64,000 nt of DNA from Myxococcales bacterium (GTDB taxonomy: Bacteria; Myxococcota_A; Polyangia; Polyangiales; Ga0077539): positions 124,001 to 188,000 of the forward strand of contig JAEUKI010000003.1 in assembly GCA_016793325.1 (NCBI GenBank), written 5' to 3'. Shown here piece by piece: positions 36,102 through 45,131 of the stretch. A program made the position numbers and the translations under genes. Every line of letters begins with the position of its first letter. Position 1 is the stretch's first letter. The notes under the pieces are model-generated. The model did no database searches, was not told where the DNA came from, and saw only the letters and a list, made by a program, of their open reading frames with translations.

Positions 36102-36797
36102 TTATGCGACGCCGCTCGGCTTGCGTTGGCGTTCGGGCGCCGTTGCGTCGAGGCTCGAGACGATGAGCCGGTCGCGCTGTCGGTCGTACTCGACCACGAC
36201 GATGTCTCGGCCTTCGGGGATGGGTTGGTCGTCTTCGGTGCTGACGACGACGCGGACGGTGGTTGTTCCTGCGGAGAGGCGCACTTCGCCGAACTCGCGA
36301 TCGACCTTCGACGAGATCACGACGCCCGTCGCGCCGACGAGCTCCGAGCGGCCCTTGGCCTCTTGTCCTTCGGTCGAGAAGATCCTCGCAGCGACGCGCG
36401 AGAGCGCGCTCGTCAGCGCGAACGCGACGACGAGCGAAGCAGGCAGCGACCAGAGCAGCGCCATGGTCGGCGGCGGACGAAGTCCGAACACGAGCGTGTG
36501 CAGAGACAGGCCAGCGATCCCGAGTGTGACTGCGAAGCTCTGGAGCACGAACGTCAGCGGAACGCGCCCGACGCCGAGCAGCCCTGCGACGGAGAATCCC
36601 TCGTGATCTCCGTCCGCGCCGTCGACGTCGCCGTCGACGTCACCGTCTCCGTCTGCGTCGTGCGCTCCGTCGTGATCGCCGCCCGCCAGGACTCCGATGA
36701 GCCCCGTGGCTTGCAGGATCGCGAAGAGCACCGCGATGGCGAGCACCGAAACAAACGGCACGTTCGCCCACGCGAGCCACGAGGACAGAAGGGTCAT
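36102..36797 (-). CDS. YqiJ/NfeD-like membrane protein with OB-fold domain
   Basis: A 231-residue protein starting at ATG 36795-36797. An N-terminal helix (residues about 12-36) is followed by an unusual Asp/His/Gly-rich acidic stretch (residues 40-67, with some 15 Asp and 3 His). Two or three more helices (75-150) lead to a cytosolic OB-fold domain (EGQEAKGRSELVGATGVVIS onward), the hallmark of NfeD-type partners of flotillin and SPFH proteins. It precedes the flotillin gene by 152 bases on the same strand. The acidic stretch is not part of the E. coli YqiJ family as I know it. Confidence 0.88.
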   Translation of the reverse strand: MTLLSSWLAWANVPFVSVLAIAVLFAILQATGLIGVLAGGDHDGAHDADGDGDVDGDVDGADGDHEGFSVAGLLGVGRVPLTFVLQSFAVTLGIAGLSLHTLVFGLRPPPTMALLWSLPASLVVAFALTSALSRVAARIFSTEGQEAKGRSELVGATGVVISSKVDREFGEVRLSAGTTTVRVVVSTEDDQPIPEGRDIVVVEYDRQRDRLIVSSLDATAPERQRKPSGVA

Positions 36798-37048
36798 CGA
36801 GCAGCCTCCGACCGGGACCGCTGCGGGAAACAGCGGTGCCAGCGCTCACAAAAGACAGAGACGAGTGATTGGTGGGTAGCGCCCTACGCACCGTCAACGA
36901 CAAACCGGACGCGCGCCGACCGATTTGGCAGCGCGAATCGCGGGTCCGTCGCGGCGCCCACCCTTCGGTGAACTCGACGTGACTTGTCGAAAAGTTGCCG
37001 TTTTCCGCGGTCTCGGTGCTTCGTCGACCTCGATCCGAGTCCGAAGCC

Positions 37049-38863
37049 ATGAACGATCCCAGGGGCCACCTCTCGAACGCCGTCGCCACCGTGCTCACCC
37101 ACGGGAGCGCGACCGACACGTCATCGGACGCAATGAGCATTGAAGCCATTGATTCCACTGATGATTTTGGCGCAACGGAGACGCGCTTCGAGCGCGAACC
37201 CGAGATTTCGGGACCCGCGTTGCTCGAGCTCGCCCAACGCGCGGTCACCGAGCGAGACGCGCTGCGGGGCGAGGTCGTTCGACTTCGAGAAGCGCTCGCT
37301 CGAAGCGAAGCGAACCAGCGCCGCGGTCAGTCGAGCTCGCGCGAGCTCGCGGAGCTTCGCGAGGCGGTCGACCTTCGTGAGCGCGAGGTGCGAAGGCTCA
37401 AGGACGCCAACGTCGCGCGCGAACGACTGCTCGTGGACGCGCGAACGCGGCTCGATGAAGCGCTGCACGCGCGGGCGGCGGCGGTCTCGCGCATGGAGAC
37501 GCGTGAGCGAGCCGCGCTCGACGCCGAAGCGAGGCTCGAACGAGCGGCGCGCGACGCCGAAGCGAAGCTCGAGACGGCCCTCGCCGACGCAGCGAGCTGG
37601 AAGAGCAAGTTCGAAGCGATCGGCAGCGAGCTGCACCGCGCGCTCGCGTCGGAGCGAGCGCTCACGGGGTCGTTCGAGGACGCGCGACTGCGACTGTCCG
37701 ACGCCGAGCGGACGATCGCGACGCTGCGCGCCGAGCTCGCGGACACGCGGCAAGCGCTCTCGGACCTCGGCGACAACGCGACGCGGGCCGAAGAAGCGAA
37801 CCGCGATCGCGTCGAGCGACTCGAGCGCGAGCACGCGCGGTACCTCGCCCGTGTGGCCGAGCGCGAAGACGCCCTCAGCGAAGGGCGCGAGCGAGGGCTT
37901 CGCTTCGCAGCGGCAGAGTCGCTTCACGACGCCCGCGCGCAGTGGCAACAGGAGCGCGCGCAGCTCATCGAAGAGATCAAGAACGCGATCGCGGACTCCG
38001 AGCGCGTGCGCGAAGAGCACCAGCTCGACCTCGTCGCGTGGAAGCAGCGCAACACGCTCGAGCGCGAGCACGGCGAAGCGGCGCTCGACGGGTGCGCTCG
38101 CGGCTATCGGTTCAAGATCGCCGAAGTGACGCGAGAGCTCGAGGTCGAGCGCGCCTCGCGGATGTGCGAAGCGACGCGGCAGGGCCAAGCGCTCAACGCG
38201 CTGCGCGAGTCGCACGAGTTCGCGATCGCCGCGATTCGCGCGAGGCTCGCGCGGGAGCAAGAGCGCGCGAAGCGACTCGAAGACGAAGCGGACGAGAGCG
38301 CTTCGGTGCGCGACGCGGCCGCGGTGATCGTCGCCGAGCACGTGCGAGGGCTCGAGGCCGAGCTCGAAGCGGAGCGCGCGTTCAACGAACAGTGCCTCGC
38401 GGACACGCGAACGATCGAGTCGGTGCGCGACGAGGCCGCGGTGGCGATCGCGGCGGTGATCGCGGGGCTCGAAGCGAAGATCGAGCGGCTCGAGCAAGAG
38501 CGCGGACAGATTCGACGGGCGCTCGACGAGTGCGACGCGACGCGCGAGACGCTCGCCCAGGCGACGGTCGAGTCCGCGCAGCGCGCGGTCGAAGCGCGAT
38601 CGAAGCACGAGGCGCTCGAGCGCGAGTACGAGCAACACACGAGGCAGATGGCCGAGCTCGTGGGGATCCTGACGCGCGCGACGGTGGAGCAGCACGCGAT
38701 CGCCGGAGCGCTCAAGCACGGCCGAGTGTTGCCGACGATGGCCGACGTGGACGCGGCGCTCGTGTCCGTGGGCCGGCGCGTTCCCCCGACGATGGCAGAG
38801 CAGCTGTGGACCGCGCGCGACGCGATCGCGGCCGCGATCTTCGCGGGACCGATCGCGGGTTGA
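37049..38863 (+). CDS. Long coiled-coil protein of unknown function
   Basis: A 604-residue protein with ATG at 37049 (others at 36995 and 37133 are in frame, so the start is open). From residue about 65 to 560 it is an almost unbroken coiled coil rich in Glu, Arg, Ala and Leu, broken by short Gly/Cys kinks such as DGCARGYRFKIAE. No enzymatic motif or membrane segment is seen. It may be a structural or scaffold protein. It converges with the zinc ribbon gene at a palindromic terminator. Confidence 0.8.
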   Translation: MNDPRGHLSNAVATVLTHGSATDTSSDAMSIEAIDSTDDFGATETRFEREPEISGPALLELAQRAVTERDALRGEVVRLREALARSEANQRRGQSSSRELAELREAVDLREREVRRLKDANVARERLLVDARTRLDEALHARAAAVSRMETRERAALDAEARLERAARDAEAKLETALADAASWKSKFEAIGSELHRALASERALTGSFEDARLRLSDAERTIATLRAELADTRQALSDLGDNATRAEEANRDRVERLEREHARYLARVAEREDALSEGRERGLRFAAAESLHDARAQWQQERAQLIEEIKNAIADSERVREEHQLDLVAWKQRNTLEREHGEAALDGCARGYRFKIAEVTRELEVERASRMCEATRQGQALNALRESHEFAIAAIRARLAREQERAKRLEDEADESASVRDAAAVIVAEHVRGLEAELEAERAFNEQCLADTRTIESVRDEAAVAIAAVIAGLEAKIERLEQERGQIRRALDECDATRETLAQATVESAQRAVEARSKHEALEREYEQHTRQMAELVGILTRATVEQHAIAGALKHGRVLPTMADVDAALVSVGRRVPPTMAEQLWTARDAIAAAIFAGPIAG

Positions 38864-38869
38864 GACGTC

Positions 38870-38888
38870 GCTCGCTCGGCGAGCGAGC
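38870..38888. terminator. Palindromic hairpin between convergent genes, candidate bidirectional terminator
   Basis: GCTCGCT (38870-38876), CGGCG loop, then AGCGAGC (38882-38888): a 7-base perfect stem that can be read either way, lying immediately after the coiled-coil stop (38861-38863) and overlapping the zinc ribbon stop. No long T run follows, so Rho or a protein factor may be involved. Confidence 0.45.
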
Positions 38889-39154
38889 TACTTCTGGTTC
38901 TTCCAGACGGGCATCGCGAGGAGGGCGCGACGGGCGTGCTCTTCGGCGCCGGGGCGGGGCATCCCGTTGACCTTCATGAAGCGCTCGACCGTCATGTTCT
39001 CGTGGACGGTCTCGAACGGAAACAGCTTGCCGTTCTTGTCAGCGCAGAAGCGGCAGTACTGAGCGTCTTCGCGGCCACCTGCGTGGTCCTTCGCGGACGC
39101 CATCGGCGCTCCACAGCTCTGGCAGGCGGCGGCTCCGGGGGTGGTGAGCTTCAT
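38888..39154 (-). CDS. Small zinc ribbon protein (PF12674-like)
   Basis: An 88-residue protein starting at ATG 39152-39154. CQSCGAPM near the N-terminus and YCRFCADKNG about 20 residues later supply four Cys for a zinc ribbon, as in the putative zinc ribbon domain family that often accompanies a nucleotide- or antibiotic-resistance gene. The remainder (TVHENMTVERFMKVNGM) is helical and matches the downstream part of that family. Function unknown. Confidence 0.88.
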   Translation of the reverse strand: MKLTTPGAAACQSCGAPMASAKDHAGGREDAQYCRFCADKNGKLFPFETVHENMTVERFMKVNGMPRPGAEEHARRALLAMPVWKNQK

Positions 39155-39293
39155 CGTCAGGGGGCTCCTTCGAGTCGTTGGTTCCTTCGCGCGACGAGCT
39201 CGCGCGGCGGTCGAATGCTTGCACGACTCGCCCTCGTGCGCACGCGACCCCCACGGATACGCCGCGTCCCGCTGCGAGTCTGATGCGGCGAGC

Positions 39294-39869
39294 TCAGGCG
39301 CCCTTCTTCTTCTTCTTTTTCTTCGCTGCGTCGGCCGCGGCTTGGAGGCGCTGATGCTCGTTGGCTGCGCGCAGGATGATCCTGTCGGCCTCGCCGACGC
39401 CGCGCCAGCCGAGCAGCTCGTGCCGCGTCCCTTCGACGTCGAGGATCCACGAGAAGAACTGCTCGATCTCGCGCAGGAGCTTCCGCGGAACGTCGCTGAG
39501 ATCACGCATCGAGGCCCACGTCTTGTCCTCGGTGCACACGGCGATGAGCCGGTGGTTCTCTTTGCCGTCCTTCGTCGCGCGCAAGACGCCGATGGGTCGC
39601 GCGATCACGAGGCACCCAGTGAACGCCGGCGCGTCCATCAATACGAGCACGTCGACCGGGTCGCCGTCGCCCGCGCGCGTCGAAGGAATGTAGCCAAAAT
39701 CAAAGGGAAACGACGCGCCTGCGAAGAGCACGCGGTTCAATCGAAAGAGCCCCAGGTTGGTGTCGTACTTGTACTTGTTGCGCGAGCCGCGCGGCGTCTC
39801 GACGACGACGTTGATGATTCCAGGCGAGGGACGCGCCACGAGGCGATCCCAGGGTGTGAGCTTGGCCAT
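39294..39869 (-). CDS. Family I inorganic pyrophosphatase-like protein
   Basis: A 191-residue protein starting at ATG 39867-39869. FPFDFGYIPST and GDGDPVDVLVL carry the metal-binding Asp residues of the soluble inorganic pyrophosphatase family, and PIGVLRATKDGKENHRLIAV the adjacent strand pair. It hydrolyses pyrophosphate to two phosphates, pulling biosynthetic reactions forward. The C-terminus is a Lys-run tail (KKKKKKK), not seen in typical enzymes. Confidence 0.9.
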   Translation of the reverse strand: MAKLTPWDRLVARPSPGIINVVVETPRGSRNKYKYDTNLGLFRLNRVLFAGASFPFDFGYIPSTRAGDGDPVDVLVLMDAPAFTGCLVIARPIGVLRATKDGKENHRLIAVCTEDKTWASMRDLSDVPRKLLREIEQFFSWILDVEGTRHELLGWRGVGEADRIILRAANEHQRLQAAADAAKKKKKKKGA

Positions 39870-39878
39870 GGTGCTCGG

Positions 39879-41021
39879 TCAGCCCGCCGCTCCGCGGTCC
39901 TTGAAGAGGTGATTGCGCCACTGCGTGGGCAGGTCGAGAAAGCCCTCGGTGTACAGATAGTCGTACATCGCGTCGCAGACGACCGTGCACACGTCCGAGA
40001 AAATCTGCGGATCCGCGACGAACTGCACGGTCTCTTCGCGAAACGTGTCTCGCATCGCGGTCGCGCGCTGCACGATCGGCCCTTGCACGTTGAGCACGAG
40101 CCGCTCGAGGAAGTGCTTCTCGAACACCTCGCGAAACGCCGTGAAGACCTCGGGCGCGAGCTTGTATCCGTGCGGCCGACCGACGCCCACGCGCGACTCT
40201 TTGATGACGGCCCAGCAGAAGTCTCCGAGGCCAGGCTTGAACTCTTCGAAGAAGAACTTGAGCAGCACCTCGCGGTAGATCCCGAGCAGCGCCTCGAGCT
40301 CGGGCGTCGTGCGCGAGAGAAAATCCATGCGAAGGCCCTTCTCGATCGAGTCGAAGCGAGAGATCGCTTCGCTGAGCACCTTCGGATCCGAGTAGCGCTG
40401 CGAGCGAATCGTCGCGAGGAGCGCGTCGCGGTGCGTCCGCACGGCGAGGTACACAGCTTGGTCCGCGAAGGTCACCGAGAGCGCCGAGCGCGTGTGCGTC
40501 GAGAGCTTGATGTAGAGCGCCGAGTTGAAGAACAGCGTGGTGATCTTGCGCTGGATGTCCTCGATCTTGCGCCGCATGAAGCCCTCGCGGCGGGGCGAGA
40601 AGAGCTTCTCGAGGAGGGCGCGGAGCGTTCCGATCAGCTCGATCGAGACGTCTGTGGCGGGCTCTTGCGCGGGGCTCTGCGCGACGACCTTGATCCCAGC
40701 CATCTGCAGCGACTGAAGCTCGGCCACGACCGCTTCGGTGATCGCGTCGAGCTCGGCGTTGGTCTTCTGTCCTTCGCCGTAATAGACGACCTTTGCTTGG
40801 ATCTGCTCGTCGCGGAGGCGCTTGGCCATCGCCGCGAGATCGATCAACGCTTTGGTCGACGACTTGTTGATGAGCGAGCCTCGGTCCGCGGGCGTCCCGG
40901 GTTGCGCGGCCGGAGATGGAAGCGGCGCGGCGACCGAGCCTGTCGTCACGGTCGCGGGAGCTCCCGAGGGGCGAGGCGGAGGAGGCGGCGGTTTGGGAGG
41001 GCCGGACTTCGTGTCGGTCAC
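39879..41021 (-). CDS. Hypothetical protein with Pro-rich N-terminus and helical domain
   Basis: A 380-residue protein. I use the GTG 41019-41021 (protein starts VTDTKSG); an ATG 102 bases upstream at 41121-41123 is in frame but leads through non-protein-like sequence, and the start is uncertain. The first 60 residues are Pro/Ala-rich (KPPPPPPRPSG). The rest is helical with phrases such as FMRRKIEDIQRKITTLFF and DFLSRTTPELEALLGIYR. No membrane helix. I recognise no family. It ends 9 bases before the pyrophosphatase start. Confidence 0.68.
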   Translation of the reverse strand: MTDTKSGPPKPPPPPPRPSGAPATVTTGSVAAPLPSPAAQPGTPADRGSLINKSSTKALIDLAAMAKRLRDEQIQAKVVYYGEGQKTNAELDAITEAVVAELQSLQMAGIKVVAQSPAQEPATDVSIELIGTLRALLEKLFSPRREGFMRRKIEDIQRKITTLFFNSALYIKLSTHTRSALSVTFADQAVYLAVRTHRDALLATIRSQRYSDPKVLSEAISRFDSIEKGLRMDFLSRTTPELEALLGIYREVLLKFFFEEFKPGLGDFCWAVIKESRVGVGRPHGYKLAPEVFTAFREVFEKHFLERLVLNVQGPIVQRATAMRDTFREETVQFVADPQIFSDVCTVVCDAMYDYLYTEGFLDLPTQWRNHLFKDRGAAG

Positions 41022-41198
41022 GTCGCCGATGGTGCCAAACACGGGCCCTAGGCCACAACGTCTCTCGCTCGCGTTGTGCGCAATCGCTCGCGCGCCGCTC
41101 GGCGTCGAGCCCGCGTCGCGCATGTTGCGTTTTCGTAGAGATTTTCCAGGAGAATGCGGCGTGTGCGCGGGCTTTTCAACGACGGCGCTGCGCTCGGA

Positions 41199-41693
41199 TC
41201 AGCCGGGAATCGACCGTCGCCCGAGGTCTTCGCGCACTTGCGTCGCGAGCGTCACGAGCGCGGCTTGCGAGACGCCCGCAGCGTGGGCGATGCGCTCGAG
41301 CACCGCGAGCTCTTTGCGATCGAGGCCGTTGGACGCGTACGCGATGGCCGCAGCGAGATAGAGCCCCTCGTCGCCTGCTTTGTGCGCGGCGAGCAGCTCG
41401 CCGACGGCGCGGCATCGCGCGGCCTCGCCTTCGGACTTGCGCAAGTCGATGAGGTCGTCGACGAGCGTGTCGAGGTCTTCGGGCGGCAGGTCGTCGCCGG
41501 TGAGCGTGAGGATCGCGCGCTTGAGCGTGGCGAGCTCGGCGGCGTCGACGGTTCCGTCTGCGGCTGCGACGAGGTAGCCCGCTTCGACGACGGCGTTGAA
41601 CAGCAGCGAAGGATCGCCGCCTTCAGCGACGCGACCTTTTCGAAGCGATCGCGCGAGGGGCGCGAGGTGATCGAGAACGGTTCGGAGCGACAT
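41199..41693 (-). CDS. TerB-like tellurite-resistance family protein
   Basis: A 164-residue helical protein starting at ATG 41691-41693. The core AGYLVAAADGTVDAAELATL is the TerB signature, and ASNGLDRKELAVLERIA a second helix. TerB-fold proteins in other bacteria take part in tellurite resistance, phage defence or metal sensing; no other ter gene is near, so the role is open. It may simply be a metal- or stress-responsive adaptor. Confidence 0.82.
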   Translation of the reverse strand: MSLRTVLDHLAPLARSLRKGRVAEGGDPSLLFNAVVEAGYLVAAADGTVDAAELATLKRAILTLTGDDLPPEDLDTLVDDLIDLRKSEGEAARCRAVGELLAAHKAGDEGLYLAAAIAYASNGLDRKELAVLERIAHAAGVSQAALVTLATQVREDLGRRSIPG

Positions 41694-41736
41694 CGCGCAA
41701 GCGTGCCACAGTCTGCGCCCGAAGCGGCGCGCTCGG

Positions 41737-44514
41737 TCACTTGCTGTCGGGCGTCGTGCTCGGCGCGCGGGCGTCGTCGTCGCTGACCGTGGGCGCGGCG
41801 GTTTGAATGCCCGAGTCCGACGCGCTCGCGTCGGCCGCGCCGGCGTCTTCGTCTTCGATCTCTTCGAGCGGAATTCCTCCGTCGCCCATCGTGAAGAAAT
41901 TCGAAAGCGAGCTCGACCCTGCGTCGGACGTGGTGATCGCGATCTGACGAGGCTCGGTTCCGCTCAAGAAGATCTCTTCGAGCGCGTCGGGCTGGCTCGG
42001 TCGCGCGAGCATGCCCGTGCTCGGGTCGACGAACGCCGTGACGATCCCGTCGGGCCTCACGAAATCCACGGCGGGAGGCCGGCGGATGCTCACGTAGTCG
42101 CGAACGAATCGGACCCAAATGGGAAGCGCCGAGCGCGCGCCTTCTTCGCCCGAGCCGAGCGGCTGGCGATCGTCGAAGCCGACCCACACTCCGGCGACGA
42201 GGTCCGCGGTGTAGCCGACGAACCACGCGTCGCGACCGCCGTTGGTCGTACCTGTTTTTCCTGCGATCGGCCTCGCGAGAACGCGCGCGCGCTGCCCGGT
42301 TCCTCGCTCGATCACCGTCGTCAGCATCGACGTCACGAGGTGCGCTTCGGCCGGCGAGAGGACCTGCCGCGACGGAGCGGCTTCGGGCAGCGGGAGCTCG
42401 CGTCCGCCCGGCGCGATGATGCGCGTGACGATCCGCGGCGCGCTGTAGCGCCCGCTCGCCGCCCACGTCGCGTACGCGTTGGTCATCTCGAGCGGCGTCA
42501 CCGACGCGACGCCGAGCGCGAGCGAAGGAACGGGCTGAAGTTCAGTGGAGATTCCCACGGCGCGCGCGTGCTCGGCGAGCGCTTGCGGCGTCACGTCGGT
42601 CACGACTTGCGCGGCGACGATGTTGCGCGATTGCGCGAGCGCTTCGCGGAGCCGCATCGGGGCTTCGGGTCCGAGCGACGCGCTCCGCGCGTGCGACTCT
42701 CGAGGGCACCAGGTCCCGAAGCAACGCGGGTTCGGGTCGAACGTGCTCGCGAGCGTGTAGCGTCGCGTCGAGAGCGCGAGCGAATACAAGAACGGCTTGA
42801 ACGCGGACCCTGGCTGCCGCTGCGCGCGCGACGCGCGATCGAAGCCACCGGCGAGGACGTCGTAGCCGCCGACGAGCGCGCGCACTTCGCGTGTGTTGGG
42901 ATCGATCGCGACGAGCGAGGCTTGTGGGCCGAGCTCGAGGCGCATCGTGGCGGTCGCGTTGGGCATCGCGACGCGGTCGACCGAGACGCGCACGGTGGAC
43001 CCGTTGGGCGCGAACTGCGACGGGCTCTCTTCGGAGCGGACGTAGCGCGCGACGCTGTTCCAAGGGATGGTCCCGACGGTGTCGCCGACGCGCACGGTGA
43101 TCTCGCCTGTGGTGCGCGCGCTCGGGTCGGGGTCTCGCGTCGACTCGACGATTCCCACATAAATCCTTCCGGGAACGAGCCTTCCGTCCCGCGGCGCGGG
43201 CTCGGCGTCGACGACGTTTCCCGGCCGACCGCGCGCGCGTCGAACGCCCGGCGCGAGCATCGGACCGCGGTAGCCCTGTCGATCATCGAGCTCGCGGAGC
43301 CCCGCTTGTAGCGCGTCGCGCGCCGCGCGCTGAAGGGCGGGATCGATCGTCGTGTGGATCTCGTAGCCGCCCTGACGAACGGCGTTTTCTCCGACGATTT
43401 GCAGGAGAAGCGCGCGCGCGGCGTCGACCGCTTCCGGCGCTGTTCCCTCGTCTTCGGCGACGTCGCGGAGGCGCAGCGGCTCGTTGGCCGCGGCGTCTGC
43501 TTGCGCGCGCGTGATGAACTGCTTGTCCACCATTTGCCCGAGAATCCAGCGCCGACGCTGGAGCGCCGCCTCGGGGTGCGACCTCGGCGAGTACAACACG
43601 GGGGACTTGGGGGCGCCCGCGAGCAGCGCGCACTCGCCGAGGGTGAGCTCTCGCGCGTGCTTTCCGAAGTAGTACCGAGCGGCCTCTTCGACGCCGTAGC
43701 GGCCGTGACCGAAATTGATGTGATTGAGGTAGAGAAACAGGATCTCGTTCTTGCTGAGCTCGCTCTCGATGCGGCGCGCGAGCACGACCTCGCGGACCTT
43801 TCGAGCGAGCGAGCGCTCGGAGGTGAGCAAGATGTTCTTGATGAGCTGCTGGGTGATCGTGCTCGCGCCTTGCGCGGTCGTTCCGCGGCGGATGTTGACG
43901 TAGAGCGCGCGGAGCATCCCGGGATAGTCGAGCCCGCGGTGGCTGTAGAAGTCCGCGTCCTCCGCGGCGAGCAGCGCCATCACCAAGTTGCGCGGGATCT
44001 GCTCGACGGGGATCACCGTGCGTCGTTCGGTGAAGAGCTCGGCGAGCACCGTCCCGTCACGGGCGAAGATGCGGGTGGTTTGCGGCGGTCGCCATTGCGC
44101 GCGGAGGTTGTGCACGTCCGGCAAATCGCGGCCGTAGTACACGAAGAGACCCACGATCCCGCCGAGCCCGAGGAGCGCGACGGAGAGCGCGAGCGCGAAG
44201 ACGCGCAAGAGCCACACGCGCAGCCCTGTCGGGGCGTCGTCGGTCCCGTCTCGAACGGTGTCCGGGCCGTCCTTCGCGGCCTCATTTCGCCCGGTCGTTC
44301 CTGCGCGCGAGCGCGTTCGCTTGCCGGTCGTCGACGGGCTCGACATGTTCGAAGGCGGCGGCCCCGAAATCGTGGGCGCGTGCTCGTCGATCATCGAGTC
44401 GCGCGTCGGCGGCGTCTCATCGGGAGCGTTGCTTCGTCGCGGCCCGACGGGAACGCGGGGCTTCTGCCCCATCCCGCCCGCGGACTTTCGGCCAGTGTCG
44501 TCGTTGTTCGCCAT
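41737..44514 (-). CDS. Penicillin-binding protein 1A (bifunctional peptidoglycan synthase)
   Basis: A 925-residue class A PBP, start ATG 44512-44514. After a disordered cytosolic tail of about 95 residues comes a single transmembrane helix (100-127), then the glycosyltransferase domain with the catalytic Glu 185 in AAEDADFYSHRG and QGASTITQQLIKN. An OB-like insertion (415-520) precedes the transpeptidase domain: SxxK at 570-573 (QPGSAFKPF), SRN (629-631) and KTGTTN (753-758). The C-terminal tail is Asp/Ser-rich and disordered. It makes and cross-links septal or side-wall peptidoglycan. Confidence 0.96.
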   Translation of the reverse strand: MANNDDTGRKSAGGMGQKPRVPVGPRRSNAPDETPPTRDSMIDEHAPTISGPPPSNMSSPSTTGKRTRSRAGTTGRNEAAKDGPDTVRDGTDDAPTGLRVWLLRVFALALSVALLGLGGIVGLFVYYGRDLPDVHNLRAQWRPPQTTRIFARDGTVLAELFTERRTVIPVEQIPRNLVMALLAAEDADFYSHRGLDYPGMLRALYVNIRRGTTAQGASTITQQLIKNILLTSERSLARKVREVVLARRIESELSKNEILFLYLNHINFGHGRYGVEEAARYYFGKHARELTLGECALLAGAPKSPVLYSPRSHPEAALQRRRWILGQMVDKQFITRAQADAAANEPLRLRDVAEDEGTAPEAVDAARALLLQIVGENAVRQGGYEIHTTIDPALQRAARDALQAGLRELDDRQGYRGPMLAPGVRRARGRPGNVVDAEPAPRDGRLVPGRIYVGIVESTRDPDPSARTTGEITVRVGDTVGTIPWNSVARYVRSEESPSQFAPNGSTVRVSVDRVAMPNATATMRLELGPQASLVAIDPNTREVRALVGGYDVLAGGFDRASRAQRQPGSAFKPFLYSLALSTRRYTLASTFDPNPRCFGTWCPRESHARSASLGPEAPMRLREALAQSRNIVAAQVVTDVTPQALAEHARAVGISTELQPVPSLALGVASVTPLEMTNAYATWAASGRYSAPRIVTRIIAPGGRELPLPEAAPSRQVLSPAEAHLVTSMLTTVIERGTGQRARVLARPIAGKTGTTNGGRDAWFVGYTADLVAGVWVGFDDRQPLGSGEEGARSALPIWVRFVRDYVSIRRPPAVDFVRPDGIVTAFVDPSTGMLARPSQPDALEEIFLSGTEPRQIAITTSDAGSSSLSNFFTMGDGGIPLEEIEDEDAGAADASASDSGIQTAAPTVSDDDARAPSTTPDSK

Positions 44515-44615
44515 GCAAAAGCGTCCGCGCCAGTTCGCGGCGCACCCGAGGTTACTGTGATACGCCCTGAAACGCTCTACACAGCTCGACCCCATCCCTA
44601 CTCTGGAGCCACGAA

Positions 44616-45119
44616 ATGTCTGAAGGCGGTCTGAACGACGAGGTTGCCGACTCGATCGTGCGAGAAGCGCGTGAAGAAGACCTCGATGCGGTGAGCGTCC
44701 TCGCCGCGCGCCTCGTGCGCATGCATCACGAGTGGGACCGCGAACGATTCATGCGCGCGGGACCCTCGGTCGAGGCGGGATACCGGCGATTTCTCGCGGG
44801 GGAGCTCACGCAGTCCGCGAGCCTCGTGCTCGTCGCCGTCACGCCCGCCGGACGAATCGTCGGCTACGCGTTCGGTCGTCTCGAGCCGCGCAACTGGGAG
44901 ATGCTCATGGACGACAGCGGCGTGCTTCACGACGTGCTCGTCGACGACTCGGCGCGCAAGGGAGGCATCGGCGCGAAGCTCGTCCTCGGCTTCGTCGAGC
45001 GCATGCGGGCGCGCGGCGCTCAACGCATCGTGCTTCACACGGCCGCGCAAAACACCGCGGGGCAGGCGTTGTTCAAGAAGCTCGGGTTTCGCGTCACGAT
45101 GCTCGAAATGACGCTGTGA
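44616..45119 (+). CDS. GNAT-family N-acetyltransferase
   Basis: A 167-residue acetyltransferase starting at ATG 44616 with GGAG 9 bases upstream. Motif A is seen in DVLVDDSARKGGIGAKLVLG (acetyl-CoA pyrophosphate loop), with a terminal helix FKKLGFRVTMLEMTL. It transfers acetyl from acetyl-CoA to an unknown amine. It is divergent from the PBP gene with about 100 bases between. Confidence 0.93.
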   Translation: MSEGGLNDEVADSIVREAREEDLDAVSVLAARLVRMHHEWDRERFMRAGPSVEAGYRRFLAGELTQSASLVLVAVTPAGRIVGYAFGRLEPRNWEMLMDDSGVLHDVLVDDSARKGGIGAKLVLGFVERMRARGAQRIVLHTAAQNTAGQALFKKLGFRVTMLEMTL

Positions 45120-45131
45120 GCTTCGGGTGGG

